This document shows, one piece after another, positions 1 to 7,502 of a stretch of DNA of 30,051 nucleotides. The position numbers and the translations under genes are program-made. This DNA comes from DASWUD01 sp036401755 (GTDB taxonomy: Bacteria > Pseudomonadota > Gammaproteobacteria > Thiohalomonadales > Thiohalomonadaceae). Position 1 is the first letter of the stretch, and each line of letters opens with the position of its first letter. The notes under the pieces are model-generated. The model saw nothing but the letters and a program-made list of their open reading frames with translations. It ran no database searches and had not been told where the DNA came from. Where the stretch lies: assembly GCA_036401755.1 (NCBI GenBank), contig DASWUD010000041.1, positions 1-30,051 on the forward strand, given 5' to 3'.

Positions 1-873
1 CGACGCTTCGTCGCCGGGGAGATCGACGTGCTCGTCCCCACGCTCATCGTGGAGAGCGGCATCGACGTGCCCACCGCGAACACGATGTTCGTGGACCGCG
101 CCGACCGCCTCGGGCTCGCCCAGCTCTACCAGCTGCGCGGCCGCGTCGGTCGTTCGCACCACCGCGCCTACGCCTATCTGATCGTGCCGTCGAAACGCAA
201 CCTGACCAAGGATGCCGAGAAGCGCCTTGAAGCGATCGAGGCGATCGAAGAACTCGGCACCGGCTTCATGCTCGCCACCCACGACCTGGAGATCCGCGGT
301 GCCGGTGAGCTGCTCGGCGAGGACCAGAGTGGCCAGATCCAGGGGATCGGTTTTACCCTCTATGGCGAACTGCTGGAGCGCGCGGTGCAGGCACTCAAGG
401 AGGGGCGTGAACCGGAGCTGGATAAACCGCACAACCACGGCACCGAAATCGAACTCAACGTTGCGGCACTGATCCCCGACGACTACCTGCCCGACGTGCA
501 CGAACGGTTGATGCTCTACAAACGCATCGCCTCAGCCACTTCGAATGAGGAATTGCGCGAGCTGCAGGTGGAGATGATCGACCGCTTCGGTCTGTTGCCG
601 CCGCAAACCAAGATGCTGTTCCGCATCGCCGAACTGAAGCTGCTCGCCACCCCGCTTGGCATCACCAAGATCGAACTGGGCGAAAATGGTGGCCGCGTCA
701 TCTTCAGCGAAAAACCGAATGTCGACCCGATGAAGATCATCAAACTAATTCAGGTAAAGGCGAAGCTCTACAAGCTGGATGGCCAGGAGCGGCTGCGTAT
801 CGTCAAACCGCTGCCCGATGGTGAAAGTCGCGCGCTAATGGTGGAAGAGCTGATCGAAGAGCTGATCAAGTAG
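1..873 (+). CDS. mfd: Mfd transcription-repair coupling factor, C-terminal part (5' end outside window)
   Basis: Mfd is an ATP-dependent translocase that removes stalled RNA polymerase at DNA lesions and recruits UvrA. The open frame runs in from the left edge, so only the last 290 residues are present. The first part is the end of the second helicase lobe: TLIVESGIDVPTANT followed by helicase motif VI, QLRGRVGRSHHRAYAYL. After a spacer comes the Mfd-type C-terminal domain (roughly the last 140 residues, including LIPDDYLPDVHERLMLYKR). RecG shares the helicase lobes but lacks this C-terminal domain. An internal ATG-like start would cut into the helicase lobe, so the true start lies upstream. 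The gene ends with TAG and is followed by a GC-rich hairpin. Confidence 0.96.
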   Translation, partial: RRFVAGEIDVLVPTLIVESGIDVPTANTMFVDRADRLGLAQLYQLRGRVGRSHHRAYAYLIVPSKRNLTKDAEKRLEAIEAIEELGTGFMLATHDLEIRGAGELLGEDQSGQIQGIGFTLYGELLERAVQALKEGREPELDKPHNHGTEIELNVAALIPDDYLPDVHERLMLYKRIASATSNEELRELQVEMIDRFGLLPPQTKMLFRIAELKLLATPLGITKIELGENGGRVIFSEKPNVDPMKIIKLIQVKAKLYKLDGQERLRIVKPLPDGESRALMVEELIEELIK

Positions 874-880
874 GGGGAGT

Positions 881-906
881 GGGCAACCCGGGAGTGCGGG
901 TTGCCC
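881..906. terminator. GC-rich hairpin after mfd
   Basis: GGGCAACCCG (881-890) pairs perfectly with CGGGTTGCCC (897-906) across a 6-base loop. It lies between the mfd stop codon and the 3' end of a convergent small gene. There is no T-run on either side, so a bidirectional transcript-end hairpin is likely but a textbook Rho-independent terminator is not shown. Confidence 0.5.
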
Positions 907-925
907 GCCAGGCACTGTAGGTTAG

Positions 926-1165
926 CTAGAAGACCCGATCGAGAAACTTGTCGACGGCGCCATCCACCACCGTATCGGTCTCATCGTCCACACGGTTATC
1001 GACCTTATTGCCCACGCGCGACTTCTGACGCTCCACCTTTTGATCCACCACCGAAACCCCGGTAGCGCTCTCACCACTGCTGGCACAGGCACTACTCCCA
1101 AGAATGGTCAACCCCAGCAGAGCCCACGCGACAAATCGTGTTTGCTTGAAACAGTGAATCATCAT
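926..1165 (-). CDS. Small putative lipoprotein or exported protein, 79 aa
   Basis: I do not recognise a family. Residues 1-27 form a basic start plus a hydrophobic stretch (FVAWALLGLTILGSSAC), typical of an export signal. Cys27 in SSAC could be a lipidation site, but the position three before the cysteine is Ser rather than Leu/Val/Ile, so the lipobox is weak. The mature part is short, charged and low in complexity, with repeated Val-Asp units (KVDNRVDDETDTVVDGAVDKFLDRVF). A GGGAG ribosome-binding site lies six bases before the ATG, which supports a real gene. It converges on mfd and has its own upstream region facing the gene at 1362. Confidence 0.6.
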   Translation of the reverse strand: MMIHCFKQTRFVAWALLGLTILGSSACASSGESATGVSVVDQKVERQKSRVGNKVDNRVDDETDTVVDGAVDKFLDRVF

Positions 1166-1361
1166 TCATCTCCCTGTATGAACTTATATCTCGTGGGCAA
1201 TACAAACCTGTTTACAGCCATCAGGTTTTCATTACCCACAATCCGGCGGCCCATTCTAGTGCGCCTACCAAACATCGGTCTACACCCTCCCAATCGGGCC
1301 TGTAGCACCACTCTCTTCATCTTCTGTATATTACGGAAATGACACAGGATTTTCGTCCTTC

Positions 1362-2138
1362 ATGAGTACTCTGGATAACTCCCCTAGCTGCCCCAAGTGT
1401 CGCGCACCGTTGCCCGCTGGTCTCTATGAGGGAACAGGCACCGCCTGCCCCTCATGCAGCCTGGTCTTCTCAAAATACCGCGCCGCCCAGAGTGCAGCGT
1501 ATCGTGCACAGCTCACCCGCCGCCCTGCCGCAACGAGTGAGAAAAAGTGGCTCTCCTATCTTCTGACGGCGCCTGAGTCTGTCTCCAGGGAGCGCTTTTA
1601 TGCCGGGATGGGGGGCCTGCTGCTCTTTGTGATTTGGGGATTCGATATGGCCATACTGGATTACCGCACCGGCGAGATCAATCAGTCGTTCCTGCACGGC
1701 CCGCTGCTGATCTTTCACGAGGCAGGTCACGTCATTTTCCGACTCTTTGGTCAGTTCGCTACTGTATTGGGTGGAACACTTGCCCAGTTGCTGATGCCGG
1801 TTGTGCTGCTGGTTGCCCTGTTACGACAAAATCACGACACCCTCGGGGCTTCCCTGGCCCTTTGGCTGCTCGGCATCAGCCTGCTCGATGTAGCGCCCTA
1901 CATCTACGACGCCTTTGCCCCGCAGCTTGTATTGCTGAACGGTGCCACAGGTGAGGCGGGGGGGCACGATTGGATCTACATCCTTCGTGAATTGGGTATT
2001 CTGGAGCATGCGCACATGCTGGGAGGGGTGGTCTATGCGCTCGGTATTCTCACGCTGCTGACCGCTGCTGTGTGGGCAGCTGCACTGTTAAGAAAGCAGT
2101 GGCATATCCTGAAGAACAGAAAATCAGATTGTCTTTAA
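1362..2138 (+). CDS. Zinc-ribbon membrane protein with HEAGH motif (possible site-2-type metalloprotease)
   Basis: The 258-residue protein starts with a zinc ribbon: Cys10/Cys13 (CPKC) and Cys30/Cys33 (CPSC). About four or five hydrophobic segments follow (near 82-98, 112-130, 140-155, 163-180 and 220-243). HEAGH at 119-123 fits the HExxH metal-binding motif and lies in a hydrophobic setting, as in M50 site-2 proteases. LLDVAPY at 174-180 could provide the third metal ligand, Asp176. The usual M50 PDZ domain is absent. That it is an active intramembrane protease is inference; a membrane protein that has kept only the fold is the alternative. The ATG at 1362 places the ribbon right at the N-terminus. 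It stands alone, without an obvious operon partner. Confidence 0.75.
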   Translation: MSTLDNSPSCPKCRAPLPAGLYEGTGTACPSCSLVFSKYRAAQSAAYRAQLTRRPAATSEKKWLSYLLTAPESVSRERFYAGMGGLLLFVIWGFDMAILDYRTGEINQSFLHGPLLIFHEAGHVIFRLFGQFATVLGGTLAQLLMPVVLLVALLRQNHDTLGASLALWLLGISLLDVAPYIYDAFAPQLVLLNGATGEAGGHDWIYILRELGILEHAHMLGGVVYALGILTLLTAAVWAAALLRKQWHILKNRKSDCL

Positions 2139-2260
2139 CATCGTTCATCCCGGTTGGATGGCCGGTTCAATTAGTTAACCCCAACCTCCATCTGACACAA
2201 CAGATAACTCTTTACAGAGACTGTTGTGAAGACAGACAACTGTCCTGAGGCCGCAATGCG

Positions 2261-2641
2261 TCAGTCATAATTCTTGCGATTATGCCGCCCCTTCCCTTTC
2301 TTCTGGGCAATCACGCCTTTGATGGCATCGGGACCTAACAGCTCCTGGGTGGGATAGGCGGGGTTGAGTGCCTTGATGAAGAGTTTGTCGTCGCGCACTT
2401 CCAGCTGGCGGAAGATATATTCATTGTTGTGCCAGGCGATGACGAACGAGCCATCCTTGTAGTTGCCCTTGGGATAGATGACGATGACATCGCCTTCGAT
2501 GAATTCGGGCAGCATGCTGTCGCCGAGCACCATCAGCGCATAGGGCTCGTTGCCTTCGCACGGGGAGGAGAAGGCGTTGAGGCGTGGATCGGCCTCAGGC
2601 TGTGTCTCGTCCTTGATGGGAATGATTTTTTCGAACGCCAT
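2261..2641 (-). CDS. Stand-alone S24/LexA-fold protein lacking the catalytic lysine
   Basis: The 126 residues match the C-terminal S24 peptidase fold of LexA, UmuD and phage repressors: YALMVLGDSMLPEFIEGDVIVI, with the nucleophile-position serine at residue 42. The usual partner is the lysine of a VKRL-type motif. Here the equivalent segment reads YIFRQL, with Arg at residue 78. There is no DNA-binding helix-turn-helix domain and no Ala-Gly or Cys-Gly self-cleavage site in the short N-terminus. Autocleavage is therefore doubtful, and a peptide-binding or regulatory role is possible. The C-terminus is very basic (KKGKGRHNRK). The gene is divergent from the rhodanese gene, and a perfect dyad lies between the two. 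The ATG start has only a weak GGTAAT-like ribosome-binding site. Confidence 0.8.
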   Translation of the reverse strand: MAFEKIIPIKDETQPEADPRLNAFSSPCEGNEPYALMVLGDSMLPEFIEGDVIVIYPKGNYKDGSFVIAWHNNEYIFRQLEVRDDKLFIKALNPAYPTQELLGPDAIKGVIAQKKGKGRHNRKNYD

Positions 2642-2663
2642 GCGGGTATTACCTCTAAATCAT

Positions 2664-2683
2664 GTGAAGAACTATCTCTTCAC
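2664..2683. promoter_or_regulatory. Perfect inverted repeat in the divergent S24-fold/rhodanese promoter region
   Basis: GTGAAGA (2664-2670) and TCTTCAC (2677-2683) are perfect arms separated by 6 bases. The dyad lies 23 bases before the start codon of the minus-strand S24-fold gene and about 80 bases before the plus-strand rhodanese gene. The shape fits an operator for a dimeric regulator; no specific regulator can be named. It could also be a 5' UTR hairpin. Confidence 0.4.
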
Positions 2684-2764
2684 CCGTCATCTTTTGAGTA
2701 TCACGGCCAAAGCCGCTAGAATTTGCGCACTTCCGAGCCGCATAACCCACCGAGTGCCGTCCCG

Positions 2765-3229
2765 ATGAAACACTTTACCGACCTGATCGCCGATTGTCTC
2801 ACCGAGGTAGAGGAGATCTTTCCCTGGGACCTCGCCGAGAAACTCCAGCAGCCCAAGCCGCCCATCCTGCTCGATATTCGTGAGCCCTACGAGTATGACG
2901 CGCTCCATATCGAGGGCTCGCTGAGCGTGCCGCGCGGTATCCTGGAAGCGGCCTGCGACTGGGACTACGACGACACCGTGCCAGAACTGGCCGCTGGCCG
3001 TGAGCGCGAGATCGTGGTGATCTGCCGCTCCGGCAACCGCAGCGTGCTCGCCGCCCACACCATGCAGCAGATGGGCTTCAAGCACGTCGCCTCGCTCAAG
3101 ACCGGCATCCGCGGCTGGAACGACTTCGAACAGCCGCTCGTTGACAAGGCTGGCGAGCTGGTCGATATCGACGATGCCGATGAACTGCTCGCCTCCAAGG
3201 TGCGCCCCGAGCAACGGCGACCGGAGTAA
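2765..3229 (+). CDS. Single-domain rhodanese-like sulfurtransferase
   Basis: This 154-residue protein has one rhodanese domain (about residues 22-125). Family marks are LLDIREPYEYDALHIEGSLSVPRG near the start and the active-site loop CRSGNRS, with the persulfide-forming Cys87. The loop type and lack of a signal peptide indicate a cytoplasmic sulfurtransferase that moves sulfane sulfur between acceptors; the real substrate cannot be read from the sequence. The C-terminal tail (130-154) is acidic, then basic. I chose the ATG at 2765. A TTG 14 codons upstream also reads through in frame, but it adds a Pro-rich segment outside the domain. Confidence 0.88.
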   Translation: MKHFTDLIADCLTEVEEIFPWDLAEKLQQPKPPILLDIREPYEYDALHIEGSLSVPRGILEAACDWDYDDTVPELAAGREREIVVICRSGNRSVLAAHTMQQMGFKHVASLKTGIRGWNDFEQPLVDKAGELVDIDDADELLASKVRPEQRRPE

Positions 3230-3256
3230 TCATACTCTGCGTGACATCCCTGAATT

Positions 3257-3378
3257 CTCCCCTCTCCCCCAGGGATTTATGCCCGTAGGGTAGAGGATTA
3301 GGGGAGAGGGGATTTAATATGATCCCCTCATCCTAGCCTTTATCCCCTTTAAGGGGTTCTCCCTGAGGGAGAAGGGAC
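3257..3378. repeat. Palindromic dispersed intergenic repeat, copy 1
   Basis: The unit contains several nested hairpins. CCCCTCTCCCC (3259-3269) pairs perfectly with GGGGAGAGGGG (3301-3311). CCCCTT/AAGGGG surrounds one base near 3344-3356. TTCTCCC (3357-3363) pairs with GGGAGAA (3367-3373). The same text in inverted orientation is found near 7368-7502, and a shorter form near 14199-14252. It fills the gap between the convergent rhodanese and cysG genes, where it could also end transcripts. Confidence 0.85.
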
Positions 3379-3426
3379 TACTGTCCCAGTTATCGAATCG
3401 TCCTTACAACTTACTACGGTGAGAGC

Positions 3427-4833
3427 CTAGTACTCCCCACGCGCGATCATCGTCTCCGAACGGAACCAGTTGAGCTTGTCGTGCAGCTTCACCACGTTGC
3501 CGACGATGATCAGCGTGGGGGCCTTGATCTCTTCGCCCTTGATGCGCTCGACCATGGTGCCCAGCGTGCCGGTGAAGACGCGCTGGCGCGGCGTGGTCGC
3601 CTGCTGCACCAGAGCGATGGGGAGATCGGCGGGCAGGCCGTGCGCCATCAGCTGTTCGCAGATCACCGGCAGCCCCTTCAGCCCCATGTAGAAGACGATG
3701 GTCTGGTTGGGCTGCGCCAGCCCCTTCCAGTTGAGGTTCATCGTGCCATCCTTGAGATGGCCGGTAACGAACACCACCGCCTGCGAGTAGTCGCGGTGAG
3801 TGAGCGGAATGCCGGCGTAGGATGAGGTGCCGAGTGCGGCGGTGATGCCGGGCACCACTTGGAAATTGACGCCGTTCTGGGTGAGGGTCTCGATCTCCTC
3901 GCCGCCGCGGCCAAAGACGAACGGGTCGCCCCCCTTGAGACGGCAGACGCGCTTGCCCTGCTTGGCCAAGTCCACCAGCAGCTGGTTGATCTGATCCTGC
4001 GGCACGGCGTGGTTATCGCGCTCCTTGCCCACGTAGATGCGCTCGGCATCGCGGCGGCAGAGGTCGAGCACCTCTTTCGAGATGAGGCGGTCATGGACGA
4101 TGACGTCGGCCTGCTGCATCAGACGCAGCGCACGGAAGGTGAGCAGATCGGGATCGCCCGGGCCGCCGCCGATGAGATAGACCTCGCCCACCGGACCGGT
4201 ATTGCCTTCGGCAATCGCCTTTTCGATCGCCTGGCGCGCCTCCTCATCCTTGCCGGCGAAGACCATCTCGGCGATGCGCCCCTGCAGCACCCCTTCCCAG
4301 AAGTTGCGCCGCGCGTTGGTATCGGTGAAGCGCGCCTTCACCTGATCGCGGAAGCTCGCCACCATCGCGGCGAGGCGGCCATAGGCGGAAGGGATCGCCG
4401 CCTCCAGCTTGGCGCGCAGCAGGCGCGCCAGCACCGGTGAGGCGCCACCGGTGGAGACGGCGATCTGCACCGGCGAACGGTCGATGATAGAGGGCATGAT
4501 GAAGCTGCACAGCTCGGGGTTGTCGACCACGTTGACCGGCAGGTGGCGCGCCTGGGCCAGTTGGGAGATCTGGCGGTTGACCGTCTCGTCGTCGGTGGCG
4601 GCGATCACCAGCACCGCACCGTCGAGATCGGCCGGTTCGAAGCGCTTGTTGCGATGGCGGATGGCGCCAGCAGCCACCTCTTTTTGCAGTGAGGGTACCA
4701 GCCCGGGAGAGACCACCGTCACCTCGGCCCCCGCCTCACGCAACAGCCCCACCTTGCGCTCGGCCACTTCACCACCACCCACCACGAGGGCCTGACGCCC
4801 ACGCAGGTTCATGAAAATCGGGAGAAATTCCAT
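3427..4833 (-). CDS. cysG: Siroheme synthase CysG (precorrin-2 dehydrogenase/ferrochelatase and uroporphyrinogen-III C-methyltransferase)
   Basis: CysG makes siroheme, the cofactor of sulfite and nitrite reductases, from uroporphyrinogen III. It does so by two SAM-dependent methylations, an NAD-dependent oxidation and iron insertion. At 468 residues it is the full trifunctional form. The N-terminal half has the dinucleotide loop VVGGGEVAERK (17-27), Asp104 in NVVDNPELCSF and the Ser128 region STGGASPVLAR. The C-terminal half is the methyltransferase, with VYLIGGGPGDPDLLT (218-232), Asp248 in VHDRL, Lys270 and GGDPFVFGRGGEE. These positions fall at the same numbers as the E. coli residues known for activity. 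No strong ribosome-binding site is seen at the ATG. It lies downstream of serS, as in pseudomonads, with one small gene in between. Confidence 0.97.
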   Translation of the reverse strand: MEFLPIFMNLRGRQALVVGGGEVAERKVGLLREAGAEVTVVSPGLVPSLQKEVAAGAIRHRNKRFEPADLDGAVLVIAATDDETVNRQISQLAQARHLPVNVVDNPELCSFIMPSIIDRSPVQIAVSTGGASPVLARLLRAKLEAAIPSAYGRLAAMVASFRDQVKARFTDTNARRNFWEGVLQGRIAEMVFAGKDEEARQAIEKAIAEGNTGPVGEVYLIGGGPGDPDLLTFRALRLMQQADVIVHDRLISKEVLDLCRRDAERIYVGKERDNHAVPQDQINQLLVDLAKQGKRVCRLKGGDPFVFGRGGEEIETLTQNGVNFQVVPGITAALGTSSYAGIPLTHRDYSQAVVFVTGHLKDGTMNLNWKGLAQPNQTIVFYMGLKGLPVICEQLMAHGLPADLPIALVQQATTPRQRVFTGTLGTMVERIKGEEIKAPTLIIVGNVVKLHDKLNWFRSETMIARGEY

Positions 4834-4955
4834 CGTATTGAAGTACTCGTAATCTGGTTCGCCGTGCGGCGAGGGGCGCCTAGTTTAACTGCTTCGCGGC
4901 TCAACACCTAGAGCAGACGAAATGGGGATGGTGTCGCGGGGATACAACCGTGAAG

Positions 4956-4976
4956 CCCCACGCCACTGGCGTGGGG
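4956..4976. terminator. Hairpin downstream of the small basic exported protein gene
   Basis: CCCCACGCCA (4956-4965) and TGGCGTGGGG (4967-4976) are perfect arms around one base, so the folded form would have a 7-bp stem with a short loop. It lies 22 bases past the stop codon of the minus-strand gene and upstream of cysG. There is no clear T-run on either strand, so its role as a terminator is inferred from position. Confidence 0.4.
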
Positions 4977-4998
4977 TTAAACATTATGAAGAACAGGG

Positions 4999-5241
4999 TT
5001 ACTTGGCGTTACCTTTACTACGGTCGGAGGTAAAGAACTCTTTGACCGCCTTGCCGCCCTTCTTGGCGCCGTCGGCGATCTCAAGCCCCACCTCCTTGCC
5101 GGTCTTGCCGATATCCCGGCCGGTCTGCTTTACCTCCTGCTTGAAGGTCTGCCAATTGGGTTTCCCCTCTTCGGCCTGCACCGGCATCGCCAGGATGATG
5201 GTCACGGCCATCGCCAGCAAACCACTCATGCCCAGTTTCAT
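4999..5241 (-). CDS. Small basic periplasmic protein, 80 aa, unknown function
   Basis: The start MKLGMSGLLAMAVTIILAMPVQA is a typical Sec signal peptide, with likely cleavage after VQA (residue 23). The mature peptide is about 57 residues and rich in Lys, Gly and Glu. It looks helical (WQTFKQEVKQTGRDIGKTGKEVGLEIADGAKKGGKAVKEFF). The spacing of Gly and Lys suggests an amphipathic helix that could touch membrane or an acidic polymer. No family is recognised. I chose the ATG at 5241 over an in-frame ATG 18 bases upstream because AGGAGAG sits just ahead of it. It lies between serS and cysG on the same strand. Confidence 0.75.
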   Translation of the reverse strand: MKLGMSGLLAMAVTIILAMPVQAEEGKPNWQTFKQEVKQTGRDIGKTGKEVGLEIADGAKKGGKAVKEFFTSDRSKGNAK

Positions 5242-5327
5242 GGCTCTCTCTCCTGCCAAGATTCAGTTGCTCTCATCAATAGGGGCTTTTACCCCAAAAA
5301 ACCGTGGTCTCGGTCGCAGCTCGACCA

Positions 5328-6605
5328 TCAGCCACCGATACAGGTGAGGCCCCCCATGTAGGGCTGCAGCGCCGCGGGCACGGCAATGGCGCCCCCTTCG
5401 TCCTGATAGTTCTCCATGATCGCCACCAGGGTACGCCCCACCGCCAAGCCGGAGCCGTTGAGGGTATGGACCAGCTCGGGTTTCTTGGTCTCAGGATTGC
5501 GCCAGCGCGCCTGCATGCGCCGCGCCTGGAAATCCTCGAAGTTGGAGCAGGAGGAGATCTCGCGGTATTTGCCCTGCCCCGGCAGCCACACCTCCAGGTC
5601 GTAGGTCTTGGCCGAGGAGAAGCCCATGTCGCCGCTGCACAGCGCCATGGTGCGGAACGGTAGTTCCAGGCGCTTCAACACCTCCTCGGCGTGGCCGACC
5701 AACGCCTCCAGTGCCGCGTAAGACTCCTCGGGACGGACGATCTGCACCAGCTCCACCTTCTCGAACTGGTGCTGGCGGATCATGCCGCGTGTGTCACGGC
5801 CGTAGGCGCCCGCCTCGCTGCGGAAACAGGGGGTGTGGGCGACGAACTTGAGCGGCAGGCTGTCCGCCTCGCTGATGGTGTCACGCACCAGATTGGTGAC
5901 CGGCACCTCGGCAGTGGGGATGAGATAGAAATTCTGTTCGCCGCGCAGCGCGAAGAGATCTTCTTCGAACTTGGGCAGCTGGCCGGTGCCACGCAGGCTG
6001 TCGGCATTGACCAGATAAGGCACATAAGTCTCGCTGTAACCGTGCTCGCCGGTGTGCAGGTCGAGCATGAACTGGATCAGCGCGCGGTGCAGCCGCGCCA
6101 GTGGCCCCTTCATCACGGTGAAGCGCGCGCCGGTGATCTTGGCGGCCACATCCGGGTCCATCATGCCCAGCGCGGCACCGAGGTCCACATGGTCCTTCAC
6201 TGCGAAAGCGAACTCTTTCGGTGTGCCCCAGCGACGCACCTCGACGTTGTCATTCTCATCCTTGCCCACAGGCACCGAGGCATGCGGAATGTTGGGCACG
6301 CGCATCACGAGGGTGTTGAGCTCATCCTGGATTTCGTTGAGGCGCGACTCGGCGGCCTTGAGACGGTCACCGAGATCGGCCACCGCATCGAGCAGCGGCT
6401 GGGCATCCTCACCCTTGGCCTTGGCCTGGCCGATCGCCTTGGAGCGGGCGTTGCGTTCTGCCTGCAGCTCCTGGGTCTTGACCTGAATCTCCTTGCGCTC
6501 GGCTTCGAGCCTGGCAATGGCGGCCACATCGAGCACGAAGCCACGGCGCGCCAGTTGGGCAGCGGTATTCTCCAGTTCGCCACGAAAGAGACGTGCGTCC
6601 AACAT
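5328..6605 (-). CDS. serS: Seryl-tRNA synthetase
   Basis: This class II enzyme charges tRNA-Ser (and tRNA-Sec) with serine in the cytoplasm. The 425 residues match the usual bacterial length. Residues 27-100 form the long antiparallel coiled-coil arm that grips the tRNA variable loop. The catalytic core shows TAEVPVTNL (231-239), motif 2 FRSEAGAYGRDTRGMIRQHQFEKVE (261-285), and motif 3 GSGLAVGRTLVAIMENYQ (384-401). AAAGGA lies about ten bases before the ATG. The gene follows the DUF190 gene by 20 bases and probably shares transcripts with crcB, which fits the conserved rarA-crcB-serS order. Confidence 0.98.
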   Translation of the reverse strand: MLDARLFRGELENTAAQLARRGFVLDVAAIARLEAERKEIQVKTQELQAERNARSKAIGQAKAKGEDAQPLLDAVADLGDRLKAAESRLNEIQDELNTLVMRVPNIPHASVPVGKDENDNVEVRRWGTPKEFAFAVKDHVDLGAALGMMDPDVAAKITGARFTVMKGPLARLHRALIQFMLDLHTGEHGYSETYVPYLVNADSLRGTGQLPKFEEDLFALRGEQNFYLIPTAEVPVTNLVRDTISEADSLPLKFVAHTPCFRSEAGAYGRDTRGMIRQHQFEKVELVQIVRPEESYAALEALVGHAEEVLKRLELPFRTMALCSGDMGFSSAKTYDLEVWLPGQGKYREISSCSNFEDFQARRMQARWRNPETKKPELVHTLNGSGLAVGRTLVAIMENYQDEGGAIAVPAALQPYMGGLTCIGG

Positions 6606-6625
6606 TGTTGTTTGATCCTTTGACG

Positions 6626-6931
6626 TTATTCGTTAACAAAAGCGGGCCAGCTCAGGATGTGGCCCGGTTTGATCGTAGTATTCAGATGTTCGATGATCGC
6701 CTCCACCTTGGCGGGCGAATCAAAGAACTCCACCACCAGCGGCAGGTCGAGGGAGAGGTCGAGCAGACGCGCAGTATGCAGCTCGCCGCCATCGCCAAAC
6801 CCGGCAATGCCGCGAAACACAGTGACGCCGCGTACCTTCTCCCAGTCGTGCAACCGCTTGAGCAAACTCTCCAGCTGGCTGTGTCCTTCGCTGAGATAGA
6901 CGCGTACCACCATCACTTCGCTGCGTTTCAT
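6626..6931 (-). CDS. DUF190 family protein (PII-like fold), partner of the fluoride channel
   Basis: The 101-residue protein has DUF190 features: MVVRVYLSEGHSQ at the start, LLKRLHDWEKVRGVTVFRGIAGFG in the middle and DLPLVVEFFDSPAKVEAIIEHLN near the end. The fold is a small ferredoxin-like PII-type domain, so ligand or nucleotide sensing is plausible but untested. The ATG overlaps the crcB stop in an ATGA arrangement, which indicates translational coupling. I rejected a longer start 60 residues upstream because it reads out of frame inside crcB. DUF190 and crcB are often neighbours; a role in fluoride export control is inference. Confidence 0.88.
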   Translation of the reverse strand: MKRSEVMVVRVYLSEGHSQLESLLKRLHDWEKVRGVTVFRGIAGFGDGGELHTARLLDLSLDLPLVVEFFDSPAKVEAIIEHLNTTIKPGHILSWPAFVNE

Positions 6932-7302
6932 AGCTGCCTCCCTAACACGATACCCAGCCACGCTGCGCCGAGACAGAGCACCACACTGGTCAGCACATTC
7001 ATCATGGCGCGTGCCAGCGCGCCCCCTTCGAGTAATTGCACCGTCTCCAAAGAGAAGGTGGAGAAGGTGGTGAAGGCACCGAGAAAACCGATCATCACCA
7101 GCGCACGCCACTCGGGTGCGCTGCCGAGCCGCTCCACCAGCAGCACGAAACTCACGCCCATCAGCAGGGAACCCGCCACATTGACCGCCAGCGTGCCGTA
7201 GGGAAAGTCGCGGCCAAACAGTCCATAGACCCAGCCCGACATCCAGAAACGCAGCAGCGCTCCGATGGCACCGGCAATGGCGATGGCGAACAGTTGGGTC
7301 AT
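6928..7302 (-). CDS. crcB: Fluoride ion channel CrcB/Fluc
   Basis: Fluc proteins are small dual-topology membrane channels that let fluoride leave the cell. This 124-residue protein has four hydrophobic helices. Family signatures are AGAIGALLRFWMSG near the N-terminus, GTLAVNVAGSLLMG in helix 2 and GFLGAFTTFSTFSLET in helix 3, which carries the Phe/Ser/Thr residues lining the fluoride path. It overlaps the downstream DUF190 gene by 4 bases. I looked for a fluoride riboswitch in the leader and did not recognise one. A palindromic repeat copy lies between this gene and rarA, so it probably has its own promoter. Confidence 0.96.
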   Translation of the reverse strand: MTQLFAIAIAGAIGALLRFWMSGWVYGLFGRDFPYGTLAVNVAGSLLMGVSFVLLVERLGSAPEWRALVMIGFLGAFTTFSTFSLETVQLLEGGALARAMMNVLTSVVLCLGAAWLGIVLGRQL

Positions 7303-7367
7303 GTTGAATTCTTCGTTATGACTTTGTAAGACAAGTTTACCCTAAAGCGCGGCGGCCAATTGTAAGT

Positions 7368-7502
7368 TCCTTCTACCCTAAAGGGTATAAATCCCTCCGG
7401 GAGAGCCCCCTAAAGGGATAAAGGCAGGATGAGGTAAAATTTATAAATCCCCTCTCCCTAACCCTCTACCCTAAAGGGCATAAATCCCGGAGGGAGAGGG
7501 GA
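7368..7502. repeat. Palindromic dispersed intergenic repeat, copy 2 (inverted relative to copy 1)
   Basis: Read on the opposite strand it matches copy 1 along most of its length. It has the same CCCCTCTCCCT (7449-7459) / AGGGAGAGGGG (7491-7501) perfect arms and the same ATAAATCC, CCTAAAGGG and GGATAAAGGCAGGATGAGG segments. This copy has an extra internal CTACCCTAAAGGG unit on both sides. It lies between rarA and crcB, two genes on the same strand. Confidence 0.87.

Noticed and set aside
3230..3426. CRISPR-like or tRNA-like structure in the palindromic region
   Set aside because: The hairpins are of unequal type without regular spacers, and no cloverleaf or TPsiC arm is present. The matching copies elsewhere explain it as a dispersed repeat.
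5691..6623. 310-codon plus-strand frame opposite serS
   Set aside because: Antisense shadow of a certain gene, with composition typical of reversed GC-rich coding sequence.
6932..7111. Longer N-terminus for the DUF190 protein
   Set aside because: The extra 60 residues are an out-of-frame reading of crcB. The ATG at 6931 overlaps the crcB stop and begins the family domain.
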